From Phorcus lineatus (taxonomy: Eukaryota > Mollusca > Gastropoda > Trochida > Trochidae): a stretch of 64,000 bases of DNA. The position numbers and the translations under genes were made by a program. This document shows positions 14,058-27,461 of the stretch, one piece after another (the first letter of the stretch is position 1; each line of letters begins with the position of its first letter). Location of the stretch: contig OV121087.1 of assembly GCA_921293015.1 (NCBI GenBank), positions 11,730,501 to 11,794,500 on the forward strand, written 5' to 3'. Below the pieces are notes generated by a model, which searched no databases, was not told the origin of the DNA, and saw only the letters and a program-made list of their open reading frames with translations.

Positions 14058-17000
14058 AACAGCTAGTTAAAATTCGTTTGACAAACAGCACATCAACTTT
14101 GTAAACACTCATTTAGAGTTCGTCAATGCTTATTATATTGACGTAACTCATTTGCGAGGTGTCTATCATCTTATATTGAAGGTTTTTCGCCTTTTCAGGA
14201 ACAATTGTTTATGTCTTAAATAACATTTTTATGAGTAATCGGATTGAATATTCAACATCACAAGACTTCAAAGATGAAGTAATTAGGTTAATTGAAAATG
14301 AATCAATGATATATTTAATCATTTTCTCTAATGTTGATGTTGATCTATGTAAATATCATTGAAAATTGCCAATGTAATTTTATTTATTTATTATCAAGAT
14401 GTATGCATTAATCATTTCAATTTACTTTAATCTCTATTTCATTCCCCTATAAACTTTAAAGATACAGTGTATCAATATTTGTCTGTGTACTTCATTTTTT
14501 ATGTGAAAGATCAATACATGTAAATCAACTAAAAAAGTAAACAGACATATTTTCAAGGGAGTCATACTTAGCGGTATGAATGCAGACATTTAAAGATAAT
14601 GAATGTCTAATTCTTCGCAAATACTCCTAATAAGAAACAGCACCATCAAAGTGGAGACACTGTTTGCCTTATACAATGTTTACATAAGAGCTTATACACC
14701 AGTTTTTTCCCCAGATGTACCTATTTCCTGCTGTCAAAATGTGGTTGAGTGATTAAACGTGACGTAGTTACTTCTCTGATTGTATTTTATTTCAGCGCAC
14801 GACATTTGACTTATCGCCTATATATCAACATGTGCAAGGAGCATGGATACCAGATTCTTATTTGTGTTTTTGTCAATATCTCAATTCATTGATTCGAATC
14901 CCATCCAAAAAATTTTGACACTATATCCATCCTTCACGCTCTCCTTTTGACTGAGGTTATAAATGTTTCATCAGAACTGTTTCAAGCAATTATTTGTCTT
15001 TTATTCTTATTATGCATATTCATAAAAGAGTACCCCAATGGCAGCCATCTAATAAAAAACATCTACCTTTTCCTTCGGCGTGACCATCTAATTTGAACAT
15101 TTTTTTAAATATAGAATAAAATGTTTAATTTTCTCTACGGAAATGACTTCATGAATAATGCTTTAAATTATCCACATTTAAAAGGATTTCATGTTTCTTA
15201 TCAAGTATTATTTATTTTTGGATATTGTAAATAATTCCATCATGCAGTAAAAAAAGATCTATTGAATTTAGTCATAGACCAGTTCTATAACAATATTCAC
15301 CTTAGACATAACAAACGTTAGTGTGAAATCTTGATAAAGTGACAAACTGTTCTACGTAGCAAAAATATGATATAAACATATTATTTATATATGCCTTCTC
15401 TTAATTGAGTTATTGAATGAGTTATTGTATTATTGAAGTCAAATTGTCAAACAATTTCTATTGTGTATTTTTTCTATGAACTTAACATATTATCAAATTT
15501 ATTTTCTCATTGCTAAATGAATTCAGAATGTTAATAATAAAGAGATACAAATAAGAGATTTTAATTTTTTTTAAACTAGCAAATATTTTTCTAAACTTTT
15601 TTAAACCAGAGACTCGGATTGGAGTTTTTTGTCATTTTAAGGAAATATAACAAATTTTCATGAAAGTGACACATGTGATTTTCGTTTCTGGACATAGATA
15701 ATAGCAGCGTTGTATTTTTTCTAAAGACTCATATGATTGTTTTTGCATTTTGACATGTTAGATGTTTTGAATGTATATGATCATAGGTTTCATTTCGACA
15801 CATATCAGGCTGATGATTTTAGATTTAAAAGTTGTCAATGTAGATGTTTTGATTTTGTAGCCTATAGATTTCTTATTGCTATTTTTTTAATTCTGTAAAT
15901 AAGCTGTATACACAATCATACAATGATATCAAGCTATACTTCTGGAAAATATATTCATCAGACATTGGGACTTCAAAAAAGAACCGAAAAGGAACATTGA
16001 ATGCTTCATGACGAGAATTAATTTGATTAATCAAATCTTGATTGATACTTACTTGGTCATGTCCAATTCTATAGACTGAAATCGAAATTTATTATAAATT
16101 AATTGAAATACCCCTGATTTCTAATCATCATAAATTTGGTCGCAGGTAACATAATTAGTCACAAGACATGTGCTTCAATTCATTGTCAATGATTTGATGT
16201 CTCCTAAAGGTTTTTTCATTAATATAAGATTTGAAATATACATCAATTGAAATGGATATTAAGCTATACTCTGGAAATTTCATTCATCAGACTTTAAAAA
16301 AACCCAAATAAAATGAAATGTTGAATATTTCATTCTAAGGCAGAGCCCTACAAACAATTAAACTACCTGATAATTTCAAATTTAAGAGGTGACAAGGCTC
16401 ATTGCAGACTAGACATTTATGTTACTGTATAAGGCTATGATAAAGCATTTAACTTATATAGATTACACAAATGCCTGGGCCGAATGTTAGAATTACACAA
16501 TATAATACTGCTATATCCAGTATTTGAACTTAGAGATAAATTGGTTGAGTCATTTGCAACTAATTACATGACGAACATAACATCTGACATGCGTTGTTGT
16601 AGGTATGACATTTGAGTTAACTCTAGCTTTAGTCAATCATATAATAATATAATCATATCTAATATAGCAGATATATTCATGTACATTATCAATCATATTT
16701 CACTTTGTCATTATCGCTATTGGTAAGCCTTGCACAATTGGCAAATGTTAAATGGTAAAGATAATCAACATCATCAATATCTTGATTTGATAATGAGAGT
16801 ATCTAAACATGCAAATGTCATGACAACAAGGATCTTGAACATAATTGACAGCATAAAAGTTGCAGTCAAATACAAGCGGTAAGTATATATGCTGTAAAGC
16901 TATTTGCTGAACTGACAAATCTTCACTTAAACTTTGACATAATGTTTACTATTTTATATCATATTATGGTATGTCACAAAGCATACATAAACATTTAACG

Positions 17001-17910
17001 CAGACAGCTAAGCAGATGGCATTATTTGAGATAAATCAAAATGAGCCCGTTTTATCTGTTATTAACCCCTCATATACGAAATATCCCCGCTTAAGATAAA
17101 TCTTAAAATGTAAACATTTGATTAATAATGAACGATGAGGTGATATTATCAGTGGTGAAATTGATGATGATTCTATTGAACGGTAAGCCTATCTTTTTTT
17201 AAATTGAAAAGTGAAAAAGTTTGCACATATTTTCTAAAAGAAGAAAATGACATATCAAGAAAATGATATGCATCTATCATCATGAAATAAACCCAATTAT
17301 CTTCAGTCATTAATCACTCTCAAATATAAACATGCTGCAATTCGGAATATTGAATGATACAGATTTTATTATTTTTTGGATTTGAAAACATAAAATGATT
17401 ACAACATTAGGAAAAGAATGCAACAACAAAATCATGTCAACATTCAATAACGAAATCGTGTATAACGTTATCATACAACATCAAACAGTATTGTATATCC
17501 TGATAACCTTAATGGCTTAACAGAGTCATGATATACACAAATAAATGGGCACCATGTACTGAACATCCATAGCATAAGACAGAGAACAGTTAAAATACAT
17601 TGTCAGCATGAATGACTGTTCATAGCTCAGTTAACGCTATTGATAAAGTTCATTAAGAAAAAGGTGCAGCTTGCCGGATGGGAGGTCAGCTCCATGGCTA
17701 GATAATAGATAGTTCGAGGTGTTGATTTACTATCACATTTTAAAACATTTAACGATTGTGATCTTATCCTGAAAAAGTGGCTTGATTGGAAATGAACCCC
17801 CCCCCCCTCTTCATCCAGCAGTAGATTGTCGGTTGTCGTCTCCTCATGTGTGATGTGTACAGAGGAAATAAACCTCTGCTTTAAGCATGCATTGTGCATA
17901 TGTAGAGACT

Positions 17911-18585
17911 GTAGTAATAATAATAATAATAATAATAGCATGTTTATATTGCGCTGTTTTCCATTTCGACAATGCTCAAAGCGCACGAAACACATATGTA
18001 CGAAATCAGGAGGATATAGAGAAAGATCAGTCGTCAAATGCTAGTTTGAAGAAGTGTGTCTTTAAAGAGGATTTAAAAGCAGAGAGTTCTGTACAGTCCC
18101 GCAGATGTTGGGGTAGCTGGTTCCAGGCTGTGGTTGCTGCGTACTTGAATGATCTTTGTCCGTATTTGGTGGTGTTTACGGAGGGGACGACGAGAAGACG
18201 TTTGTCCTGGGAGCGGAGACAACGGGGTGGACGGTGAGGCGTTAGGCAGTCGGCAAGGTACGAGGGAGCAGTTCCAGTGAGGCAGCGAAAAGTGATGCAT
18301 AGAAGTTTAAATTTAATCCTATAATAAATGGGTAACCAGTGAAGATAGCGAAGCAGTGGGAGAACATGGTCATGTTTACGGGATTCAGTCACAATACGTG
18401 CGGCAGCATTCTGAACTCGCTGTAGTCTCAGTATCTGTGATTTAGTGGCACCAGCAAGAAGGGAGTTACAATAGTCAATTCTACTTATAACAAGTGCTAG
18501 AACAAGAGTGGTGGTTGAGGCAATTGTGAGGTATCGTCGTATGTGTATAAGGAATGGGGTATGAATTAAATAAAGTCCTAGCTCA
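17911..18585 (-). mobile_element. 5'-truncated LINE (L2/CR1-like) with ATT-repeat tail
   Basis: The minus-strand frame open from about 18580 to 18027 reads the C-terminal part of a LINE reverse transcriptase: ISRIDYCNSLLAG, LQRVQNAAARIVTESRK, LHWLPIYYRIKFKLL, TGTAPSYLADCL and AATTAWNQLPQHLRD. Downstream come the typical 3' end GCGCTTTGAGCATTGTCGAA and an ATT repeat (plus-strand positions 17913-17937). The reading frame of this last part is intact; only the 5' truncation makes it non-functional. It interrupts copy 4 of the large array between two landmarks that are adjacent in copies 1 and 5, so it arrived after that copy existed. Confidence 0.85.
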
Positions 18586-19555
18586 GATTGTGACAGATGA
18601 TTAAAATATTCATGAATTTAGAATGGTAAATGAATCATGCTGTGACACAGCTTATCAGTCTCAAAACTTATCCAATAGCTGATTGGAACTATCTTGTTTC
18701 ATTACCAGTTCATGACTTTTCAACATCTCTCAAGATTAAAAAAACGATTACTCAACACTAACTGAAGTCAGAATCAGTTAAACAGCTGGATAAAGGATAA
18801 GTTGGTGTGAACAGTCCTTATTTGTCTTTAAAATCTGTGTTCTGTTTAAGCATCCCTACGATCATGCATTGATTCAAATCTTCTTTCATAAATATTTCAA
18901 TTATTGTACTTGAATTTTGTTTCGATAGTTTGTTTTGGAGGTGAAAACATTTGGAATTGCAATCGCAAGGGTAAAGTTGTTATCAATCATTTTTTATCAT
19001 TCCACATCTGAATATTTTAGTTCTAGAGCCGCGTTTTGTTGCACATGTACTCAATTGCACAATTATGAATTAATTGTATAACATTCAGGATTAAATTTGT
19101 CGTTACTTCACATACTCTGCGGCTGTTGACTAAAACAATGTCTCACAATAATATTTTTCGATGTTGAAATAAAAAGGAAAAGCAATCTGAATAAGCAGAT
19201 AAAAGGAACGCTTGCATAAACGGACTAAAGCTATTACACAGGTAGATATTTTAAAACAAGATGTACAACAAACACTTATTACCATAACCAGTCCTAAAAT
19301 GATAAAAAGAAAAGTAGCTATTTAAAGTTAAACAGTTCTAAAATTCCCTGACTTTGATTCCGTGTTTAAAGACCGCCAAAAAGTATAGAACAGTTAGAAC
19401 TCGTAAAAAAAATGTTGTCATTTCTCTTTTTTACGGAGTTTAAGGTTACTCTTGGCATTGTCAAGTTTGCCGAAGGTTTATTTCTCCAACACATATTGCA
19501 AAAACAAAGCTACCATAACAGTTGCGTAAAAATTGGCATTGACGTGTTTGATGTG

Positions 19556-19600
19556 CTTTCGGCTGACAGGGTTATGTTCAAAAGTAACCCCCTTTTTGAA
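19556..19600. repeat. 45-bp imperfect hairpin, array copy 4 (degraded)
   Basis: Inner arms GGGTTA/TAACCC kept; the outer arms and the TGTGCACA centre have changed (now TGTTCAAA). Confidence 0.5.
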
Positions 19601-22089
19601 ACACAGCTAGTTGAAATTAAATAGACAAACGGCAAACCAACTTTACACTTGGTTCAATGTAAACACGCTTATAAAAAAGATATACATGAAGATCTCATTT
19701 GCGATCTTTTTCCTGTGCGATTTGAGGTTTATCAGCTTTTTAGAAACACTGATTTATATCTCAAATGTCGTTTGTTGTTTTCTGAAAAGAAACTTCTTAA
19801 ATAATAAACATCAGATAAAATTAAAAAGTAAATACAATTTTACCAAATTCTTAATATTTCATGTTTATTTATTTACACTTTATTTGAGAATGGCAATATT
19901 CGTTTGATGATAGGATATGATCATCGTTACAACTTAGTTTGGATTTTATTAACTTCATGAAAAGCTGTTATGATGTTAATATATTTCTCTGATCGTCCAT
20001 TTTGAAATGAAAGATCAACAGATTTTAATCATCACAGATATATGAATTGCAAACCCGTTTAATGTAAACAAACTCGAGTGTAAAAGCAGAGATAGGAAAT
20101 TTATTAATTTGACAAACAAATCAATCAAAACAAAATGGCTTAACAACAAATTAACATAAGAGCTTCTAGTTCAGTTTTTCTACCTATGTTCACGCCTATT
20201 GTTACAGCTGCTTAAGAAACAAAAGTTTGTTTCAATACTTTCAAATTAACTGCAATTGACATCTAAAATAAAGTTCTTTAAAGTTCGACCTATTCAACAT
20301 CATTAATCCAAAACTTACGATTTTTTTTAGGAAAACACATATTCCTATCTCATACCTACAGATGATACTCATAGTACTACAGGAAGTATTACACTGAAGT
20401 ATACAACACAGGGGTCCAAAATGACAAAAACTCAATTTTCTTGATTATCTTATAAGATTGTCTTATCAAAATATTTTTTGTAACAAAAATAAACGCAAAA
20501 TATTTCATAATAGTGATGATTTTGTCTATTTTGAAATGAAATCTGTCGAAAATGGGTTCAAATGATATTTTCATGCTCCTTTGGGGGAATGCCAATTTTT
20601 TGTTTGACTTCATCAGTGACACTTCAAATATTTAACATCTAAATTTTTTTATTTCTAACATATAGTAACAAAAGATCAATTAAATGTGGCCATTTCTATC
20701 ATACCATTATTCATTGTAGAAAAAGTAACGTGCAAAATCTCAGTATAGTGACAAAATGCATTGCAAAACTATGACATAAACCGATCATAAACTTATGCCT
20801 TTTTAATTTTAGACACCGAGTGTTGATATATGAATGTAGTCTTTCTATTATTTTGTAAAATTATTTGTCCTCAGCAGTTTAACGGAATAGACAATCAGCT
20901 CGTTTAGAAAGGAGAAAGGCATAGCTGAAAATAATTTGTATTTACCTCATACCCATAATAGAATAATTTGTCAAATAGTTAAATGGCAGACGGAATAGTT
21001 GTCGTATTTTAAGCATGATCCTGGTAACAAGGAAATGGTTTTCAATGGCTTTCCCGAACACTCTGGTATCACATGTGACACCCATTTCCAATAATGCTTC
21101 AAAATTGGAACACATGGCTTCTGAAATTTTGTGTTTCAGTTCAATTGGGCAATATGTTAATGACAGCTTTAAGAAACATAGTACTGTCAAATGCAGATTC
21201 TGTAACTGTTTAGTGATTGTTGGTTTCAACTTAAAACTATGGTGTTCATGTTAATAAAAAACCCCATTTTGATCATTTTTATGTCATTTTCTCAAAATTA
21301 ATACTATCACATGGTCTGACTAGTTTAAACGTATATGTTTCAACGTGTTGATTCCGTTATATTATCTGATTAAAGATAAACTTCATCTATAAATCGCAAA
21401 CTAATAATGTTACAATTGGCTTTGAGAAACAAATGGAGTAACCTCTCAAATGTACTTGTAAGATATAGAATGTTGATTGAATGTGTTTTTATTAGGACGC
21501 TACAGGCATTTGACCTCATGTTTTTAAAATACCAGTTACATATAGTCAAATTATTGCAATGTTAATAGCTTAAACCTATATGAAAAATATAATTAAATCT
21601 TATCATTTATTTTCATAATACACATTTTAATAAAAATGCAACAAGCTTTAACAATTAGTGTAATCGAACACTAAGAATTATTTCTTATATCACAATTTAT
21701 TTGCATTGTAGGGTTTTTGATGTCACCGGTTTTAATCCCATTTCAATTGTGCATTCAGAAAGCAAAACTATTTTATTTATGTAGGCATCAAAAGATAAAG
21801 TCCCGAATGCAAATGAATTTGCAAAAATTAAGGTATTTAACGTTCAAGTAAACGCCAAGGCAAAAAAAAGATTTCTTTAAGAACGGTTGTATGGGTTTGA
21901 TTCTAAGCAGGAAATGACAGTATTAATGCACCCTTTCCTCTACACGAGGAACACAACGCATTGAAAACAGCCACTGGAATTGTGCATACACAAACACATG
22001 CAAAACGTTTATTTGAGGCATGATTTGTGATGCACGTGCAGCAATGTTGCATACATACCCTTTTTGGAAAGGGCAGACATTCAGCAACA

Positions 22090-23062
22090 TAAATAACACC
22101 AAAAGTATGCCAAGACTTACACCAGCGAAATGTCACCAACCGATCGGTATGTCCGCTAGTGTGCCTTCCCAACGTCATTTTACGCTAGCAGCACACTGGA
22201 CAGACACAGGTCAGGCCGAAATCGGGAAGACCGAGGTTAACAACTGAGGCCGAAGATTGCTACATCAGGCAGATTCACCTCTGAAACAGATTCCTAACTG
22301 CGACATGGACAGCGGCGACGGCCCTCGGTCATGTCATCAGCACAATAACAACCGTTCATCGACTTCGTCTGGCTGTAGTACGAATCTACCGCCCCTTCTA
22401 TGGAATGGCTTTGACCCGTTTACATCGTCAACGCAGATTACGATAGACACGTACTGTTCGCCGGTGGCAGCAACTGGTGACTTGGAGAAGGTTCTGTTTA
22501 CAGACGAGAGCAGGTTTTGCGTATTCAGGAACGATGGCAGGGTTCCAGTTAATCGACGATGGGGCGAGCGTCTTGCATCAAACTACATTATAGAAATTCA
22601 CCCGTTTTGAGGCGGAGGCATCATGGTGTCGGGAGGGATTTGTAGCCAAATGATGACGCTGCTGGTTGTTCTGCGGCGAAATCTGACTGGCCAGCAATAC
22701 ATTGATGAGGTACTAAGACCGATGGTCGTTCCCTTCATCCAAGGAGATTGATATTGCAACACGTCAACGCAATACCTCGCACTGCCCGAATTGTTAGAGA
22801 CTACCTCGAGAACGCAAACATCACTGTTCTGCCGTGACCAGCCAACTCACCAGATATGAACCCAATTGAACACCTTTGGGATCACCTTGACCGCCATTTG
22901 AGACTAGTGCTACCTTCAACCAACCAACAGGAACTTCAGCAAGCATTGTTAAGCATTAGAAAAGTATCCCTGACGACTTCAATGAGGCTTGTACTTGCTT
23001 GCAGTGTTGCAAGGATGGTCACACTTGCTACGGATGGCAGACTCCGTGATTTCTGTGACTAA
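22090..23062 (+). pseudogene. Tc1-like transposase, decayed
   Basis: Fragments in three frames follow the order of a Tc1-family transposase. These are a garbled helix-turn-helix region (22190-22420), LFTDESRFCVFRNDGR (22496 on, first Asp), GGGIMVSGGICSQM (from 22613), NLTGQQYIDEVLRPMV, and SPDMNPIEHLWDHLDR (22850 on, last acidic residue present). The usual QxDNARPHTAR motif reads QHVNAIPRTAR at about 22758, so the second Asp is lost. Stops and frameshifts occur throughout. Terminal inverted repeats were not found by eye, so element limits are unknown. Confidence 0.85.
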
Positions 23063-24143
23063 TGAAAGTTTCTGTCTTTTTCTTTGTGTATTGGGGAAAA
23101 TTAAATGCTGATACTTGGTTCCTTTTTCAAGAGAATATTGGAAAATAATTTATGTTTATAAACCAATCGTCAGATTTCTCATATCAGCGTTTGTTTTTAT
23201 TTTTTTTAGACTTTTGACTGGTAGCTTAGTAATGATTCTAAGTAATTAATAAGAACATGATTTACATTAGTGTGCCGTTTTTTTATATTTTTGCTTTTGA
23301 GTGAATTATTTGCATTACTTGCCGGTTGGAAGGTGTGAACAAGAAAGCTTAAGTACAAAATATATATAATTTGTTTAACCATCCTTTTCTGTTAATTTGC
23401 TTCATTTAACTAATTTTTATTAAAAATGGGTACATTTAGCGTGAATAAAGTTGCTTCAATATGTGTGCATACCATGTCGAAATAATTTGAATTCAATGTG
23501 TGAATTATGAGTTTCCTTGAATTTGTCACTAGCTGGTAGTGCCTGAACATATTTAAGCAAAACTTCAAAGCATGGTTTTCAAAACGCACACTAAAAAATA
23601 TCTGTAAGCCCTGCAGGTAAATCTGTTCTAATCAACTTTCAAAGTCCTTTGATATGACAACCCTGTAAAACAAGCAAGTTTCTAATCAAAGTTGTATTCT
23701 GATCTTCAAATATCAAATTCATTGTGATAAATGTTGATAAATTTGATTTATGGGAGGAATGTTAGATATGAAAATTTAATTAAATAATTATTTTTTGTTA
23801 CAGATGGATACACTAAACGTCGGAGTTAATGACCTATTTGTTTTAAAATCTGTAATTCCTTGGAACTAGAATATCCTTATGTTAAAAAAAGTGTCCTTTG
23901 GAATAAATCTTTTGACTTTTATTGTAATATGTAATACTCAGTGAGGAATAATATTAATTCAGTCCATGACGATTCTTTTAAAGAACCCTCTGCTCATTGA
24001 CTGTCCCGTTCAGGTAGGGTATATGATTTTCTTGAAATATTTTTTTAATAATTCAGTGTTTTATTTTCTGCGTCATGAAGCAATTATTTAAACAACTCAA
24101 TTATGAAAATAAAGCGATGAAAGTATTTGAGTTAAAAGATAAC

Positions 24144-24275
24144 ATGCAACCATCCGATTATCAAATCAACGTTATCATCCACATTGTTACATCCATACAT
24201 GTTAGAACCATGCAACCCTCCGATTATCAAATCAACGTTTTCATCCACATTGTTACATCCATACATGTTAGAACC
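24144..24275 (+). repeat. 66-bp tandem duplication, two units
   Basis: Units at 24144-24209 and 24210-24275 differ at only two positions. Both strands stay open through it because 66 is a multiple of three; this is not evidence of coding. Confidence 0.9.
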
Positions 24276-24719
24276 CAATTTAAACTTTTCTAAAGGATGT
24301 ATCCCGTATCTGATGAGGGAGCACAAAAACGTTCATTATGCTATAGCAAAATGTGACAGTTATATATATTTAGTGTATTTCAATGACAGTTTTTATTATC
24401 ATTAAGTCATTCATTGATTAATCTCAAACATTCATTCGTGAAAATAATCAAATTGGCCCTTTACGTCGCGATGATTATTTTTAACGAATCCATGCCTCCT
24501 CGTGCATTCTCCACCCGTTCACATTACCAGACCTAACATCCTAGACATCATACGGAGGTTAATAATTCCAAACTTAAAGTACGTTTTTTTCTTTCCGAGA
24601 CATCGAAACATGTTCATATGACTGTGGATATATTTTCAAAGCAGAGTATTTGTTTAGGCCAACAGTCACTACTGCCTCAGATAATCAATGTACCTTAGTT
24701 GTTAGATGTAAATATCGAC

Positions 24720-25140
24720 TAAAGCAACAACCTACATGTAAGAAAAAAAACCACTGTCAGGTAGTATTCACAACTGGAATTAACATTGCCTTGCTATCTC
24801 GGATAAACAATCACGCGCTTGACTTCTTTCATGATTGTTTGGATGCAGGTCTTCTAGTTTAAATTGAGTGGCTTAGTGACAAAGCTACGTTATTGAACAG
24901 AAGTTGACAGTTGTGCTTACGTCTGTTGTCATGTTATATGAACACAAATAAGTAAAGAAGTGTTCTGTAAACTATTTGGCTAGACAATATATTTATGTAA
25001 CATTTATCACTAACGGTAATGAGCTACAAGAGAAAAACATTTTACTTTCAAAGACTATCGCTCACGTGAATTGAGATTATTTTGATTTTCACTCCCTTCA
25101 ATATTCCCATTCCTATTGCATGCATCATCAGTTGCATTAC
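24720..25140 (+). repeat. repeat J, copy 1
   Basis: About 420 bp matching 25450-25860 closely: GGATAAACAATCACGCGCTT, AGTTGACAGTTGTGC, TTGGCTAGACAATATATTTA and GATTTTCACTCCCTTCAATA. Short frames occur in both copies, but stops differ and no family is recognised. Confidence 0.7.
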
Positions 25141-25449
25141 ATCAGTTGTGATCGTATTAAGGTTAAAATATGTAAAAACGTAATCGGTAAAATACTTGGG
25201 TAGCCAGTATATTGAATTGAAATATACCATTAGAGGTAATGGACGTCAAATAAATACCGTTTTATAAAATATTGTATCCCTCTCACACATTGATGTTATT
25301 GTGGCTTTGCCTCACTATCGCTTATAAGTATCGAACTTCTTTTCAAGATATCGAAACTTGTTCCACATGTACTGTAAAGATTCAAAGCAAAGCATCATTT
25401 GAGGTTATCAGTCGACACTGCCATTGACCATCAAGGCACCATAGTGATA

Positions 25450-25860
25450 AAATAGCGACCTAGGCAAGAACCTAAGAGAGAAAAAACAAAGGTCAATCGC
25501 CATCAGTTAATGAATATTCACGACTGGAATCAAGATTGTCTTGTTATGCTCGAATAAACAATCCTGAGCTTGGCTTCTTCCATGATTGCATGGCTTCAGG
25601 TCTTAGGGTTTTGATTAAGTGGCTAGATGACAAATGCTGCTTTATTGAACAGAAACTGACAGTTGTGCCTACGTCTGTTGTTATATGTTATATGAGCACA
25701 AACTGTTTGGCTAGACAATATATTTATATAACATTAACGGTAATGAGCTACAAGATAAAAACATTTAACTTTCAAAGATTATCTCTCACGTGATTTTTAG
25801 ATTATTTGATTTTCACTCCCTTCAATATATACTTTCCTAATACACACATCATGTAGAGTT
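25450..25860 (+). repeat. repeat J, copy 2
   Basis: Direct repeat of the 24.7-25.1 kb segment, starting about 730 bp downstream of it. It carries a longer open frame (25536-25793), but that frame is not kept in copy 1. Confidence 0.7.
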
Positions 25861-26994
25861 GTCCTACTCGATCGTTTGGGGCATTGGCGTCAGCCACTAA
25901 TGTAATCATGTTTTGGAAAGCAACAGAAAATAGTTTATAAATTGAAGGACATGATCGTTATTAATAGCTCCTTTCCAATCATCAATCTGCTTCTAATTTC
26001 TTAGAAAAGAATAGTATTCTCTGAGAATATGTATGTACAAAACTTCAGGTTAAAGCTTAAGCATAGTTCTTCACTTTTAATGCCCCGCCCTTTGAATCAA
26101 TTGATAAAAGAACCAATTACTTATGCTACAGTAAAAAAAATAAATTTTATGGATCTACATGACCTCAGGAGAAATGGAGGCAAACTCAGAGTACATAGGT
26201 TATTTTTGAATTAAGCGAAGTTAACAAATATTCTGTTTTAGGAAGAACAAGATTGTCTTTAAATATCATAACTGATGACTATATTAGATAGGCATTACCA
26301 AATAAGTAGCAGAGGATTGGGTACCTGCATGACCTTATAGTATTATGTATAACCAAGGAGAGTTCTGAACTTGTCACTAATTGTTGATTTGAGCATGCAA
26401 TGTGCACTATAAAACATCATTCCTAAATTACTGCGTATATACTGACTGGTCGATGATTTATAACGCCCATTTAATACTGGCAGTGTGACAGATGTATTAT
26501 ATATTCATGAACCTAGGATTAATAAATCATGCCGTAAGAAATCTTATCAGTCTCTAATCTTACCATATTGCTGATTAGAATTGTCTTGTTTCATTACCAG
26601 TTCATGACTTTTACAGCTTTTATCAAGATTCAAAAAGCGATAACTCAACACTGTCTGGAGTTGGAATCACCTACCTCTAAGAGAGGGCAAATCAGTCGGA
26701 CGTCTAGATAGAAGATAGTGCATAGGCTTACATCGTCTATAAATTCTGCAACATGGTGAACATCCTTTCTCTAATGGTATATTTCAAATCTCCCATTCAT
26801 TAAAATTTAATTTTAATTTTAATTTTATTTCTATGGTTTATTTAAGAAATAAATACATTTGGAATTGCAATTGCCAGTGTAACATTGTTATCATGTACAA
26901 CGATGGAGTTATTACTTCCCCTTGACATTGTAAAGTCTATGGCCTCATTTTGTTACAACTTTACTCAATTACATAATTATGAACAGTTTTATAC

Positions 26995-27105
26995 AGTTCA
27001 AGATTCCATTTCTACCAAAAGTAAAAAAAAATTAATGGTAAGTTAACTTTTTAAAAGTAAATTAACTTTAAAAAAAAGTAAATTTACTTTTTAAAAAAGT
27101 AATAC
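26995..27105. repeat. A/T-rich self-complementary tract
   Basis: Repeated AAAAAGTAAATTTACTTTTT-like blocks able to form small hairpins, present only in array copy 5. Probably a local slippage expansion. Confidence 0.6.
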
Positions 27106-27416
27106 ATTATGAATAATCAGAAAAATAAACTTGCACACTTGCACAAACATCAGCCTAATCATAATTTAGGTAGACATTTTATAACAAAGGCACAATGAAC
27201 ACTTAATTATCAGTTTTACAATGATATAAAGAGAAGTAGCTATTTGTGAAAAGTTACGGGAGTTCAAATGTTACAGTTGCACAAAATGTTTTCGGTTCCT
27301 ATCATTTACGAAGTGTAAGGTTGCTCTTATCCTTGTCAAGTTTGTTGAAGGTTGATTCCTCTAACACATACTGCAAAAACATTGTTAGCTAAACACTTGC
27401 ATGTGTTTACCGTGCT

Positions 27417-27461
27417 TTTGAGTGACAGGGTTATGTGCACAAGTAAACCCCGTTTCTCAAA
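27417..27461. repeat. 45-bp imperfect hairpin, array copy 5
   Basis: Outer arms TTTGAG/CTCAAA intact; inner arms GGGTTA/TAAACCC; centre TGTGCACA kept. Confidence 0.65.

Larger units (their letters stand above)
12790..16900 (+). repeat. large array unit, copy 3
   Basis: Landmarks: start block with ACACGAAATCAGGACTCC (12860), TTTTATCTCGG block (12979), CAGCTTATCAGTCTC block (13567), hairpin (14013-14057), a match to 7970-8095 of copy 1 at 16655-16775, and a weaker end block with ATTGACAGCATAAAAG (about 16840). The block at 15900-16000 is partly repeated at 16240-16330 (AAGCTATACT...CTGGAAA). No gene recognised. Confidence 0.6.
16900..21220 (+). repeat. large array unit, copy 4 (interrupted by a LINE)
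   Basis: Landmarks: TTTTATCTGTTATTAACC block (17050), GGCTTGATTGGAAATGAACC block (17780), TTCATTACCAGTTCATGACT block (18700), CACATCTGAATATTTTAG block (19002), hairpin, less conserved (19556-19600), AGAATGGCAATATTCG block (19887) and TTGGAACACATGGCTTCTGA block (21105). The truncated LINE at about 17911-18585 splits it. Confidence 0.65.

Noticed and set aside
17887..18237. 116-codon plus-strand frame
   Set aside because: Antisense to the LINE reverse-transcriptase frame; it begins with translated AAT repeats.
24075..24293. Frames open on both strands through 24.1-24.3 kb
   Set aside because: Caused by the 66-bp tandem duplication, a multiple of three; no protein family resemblance.
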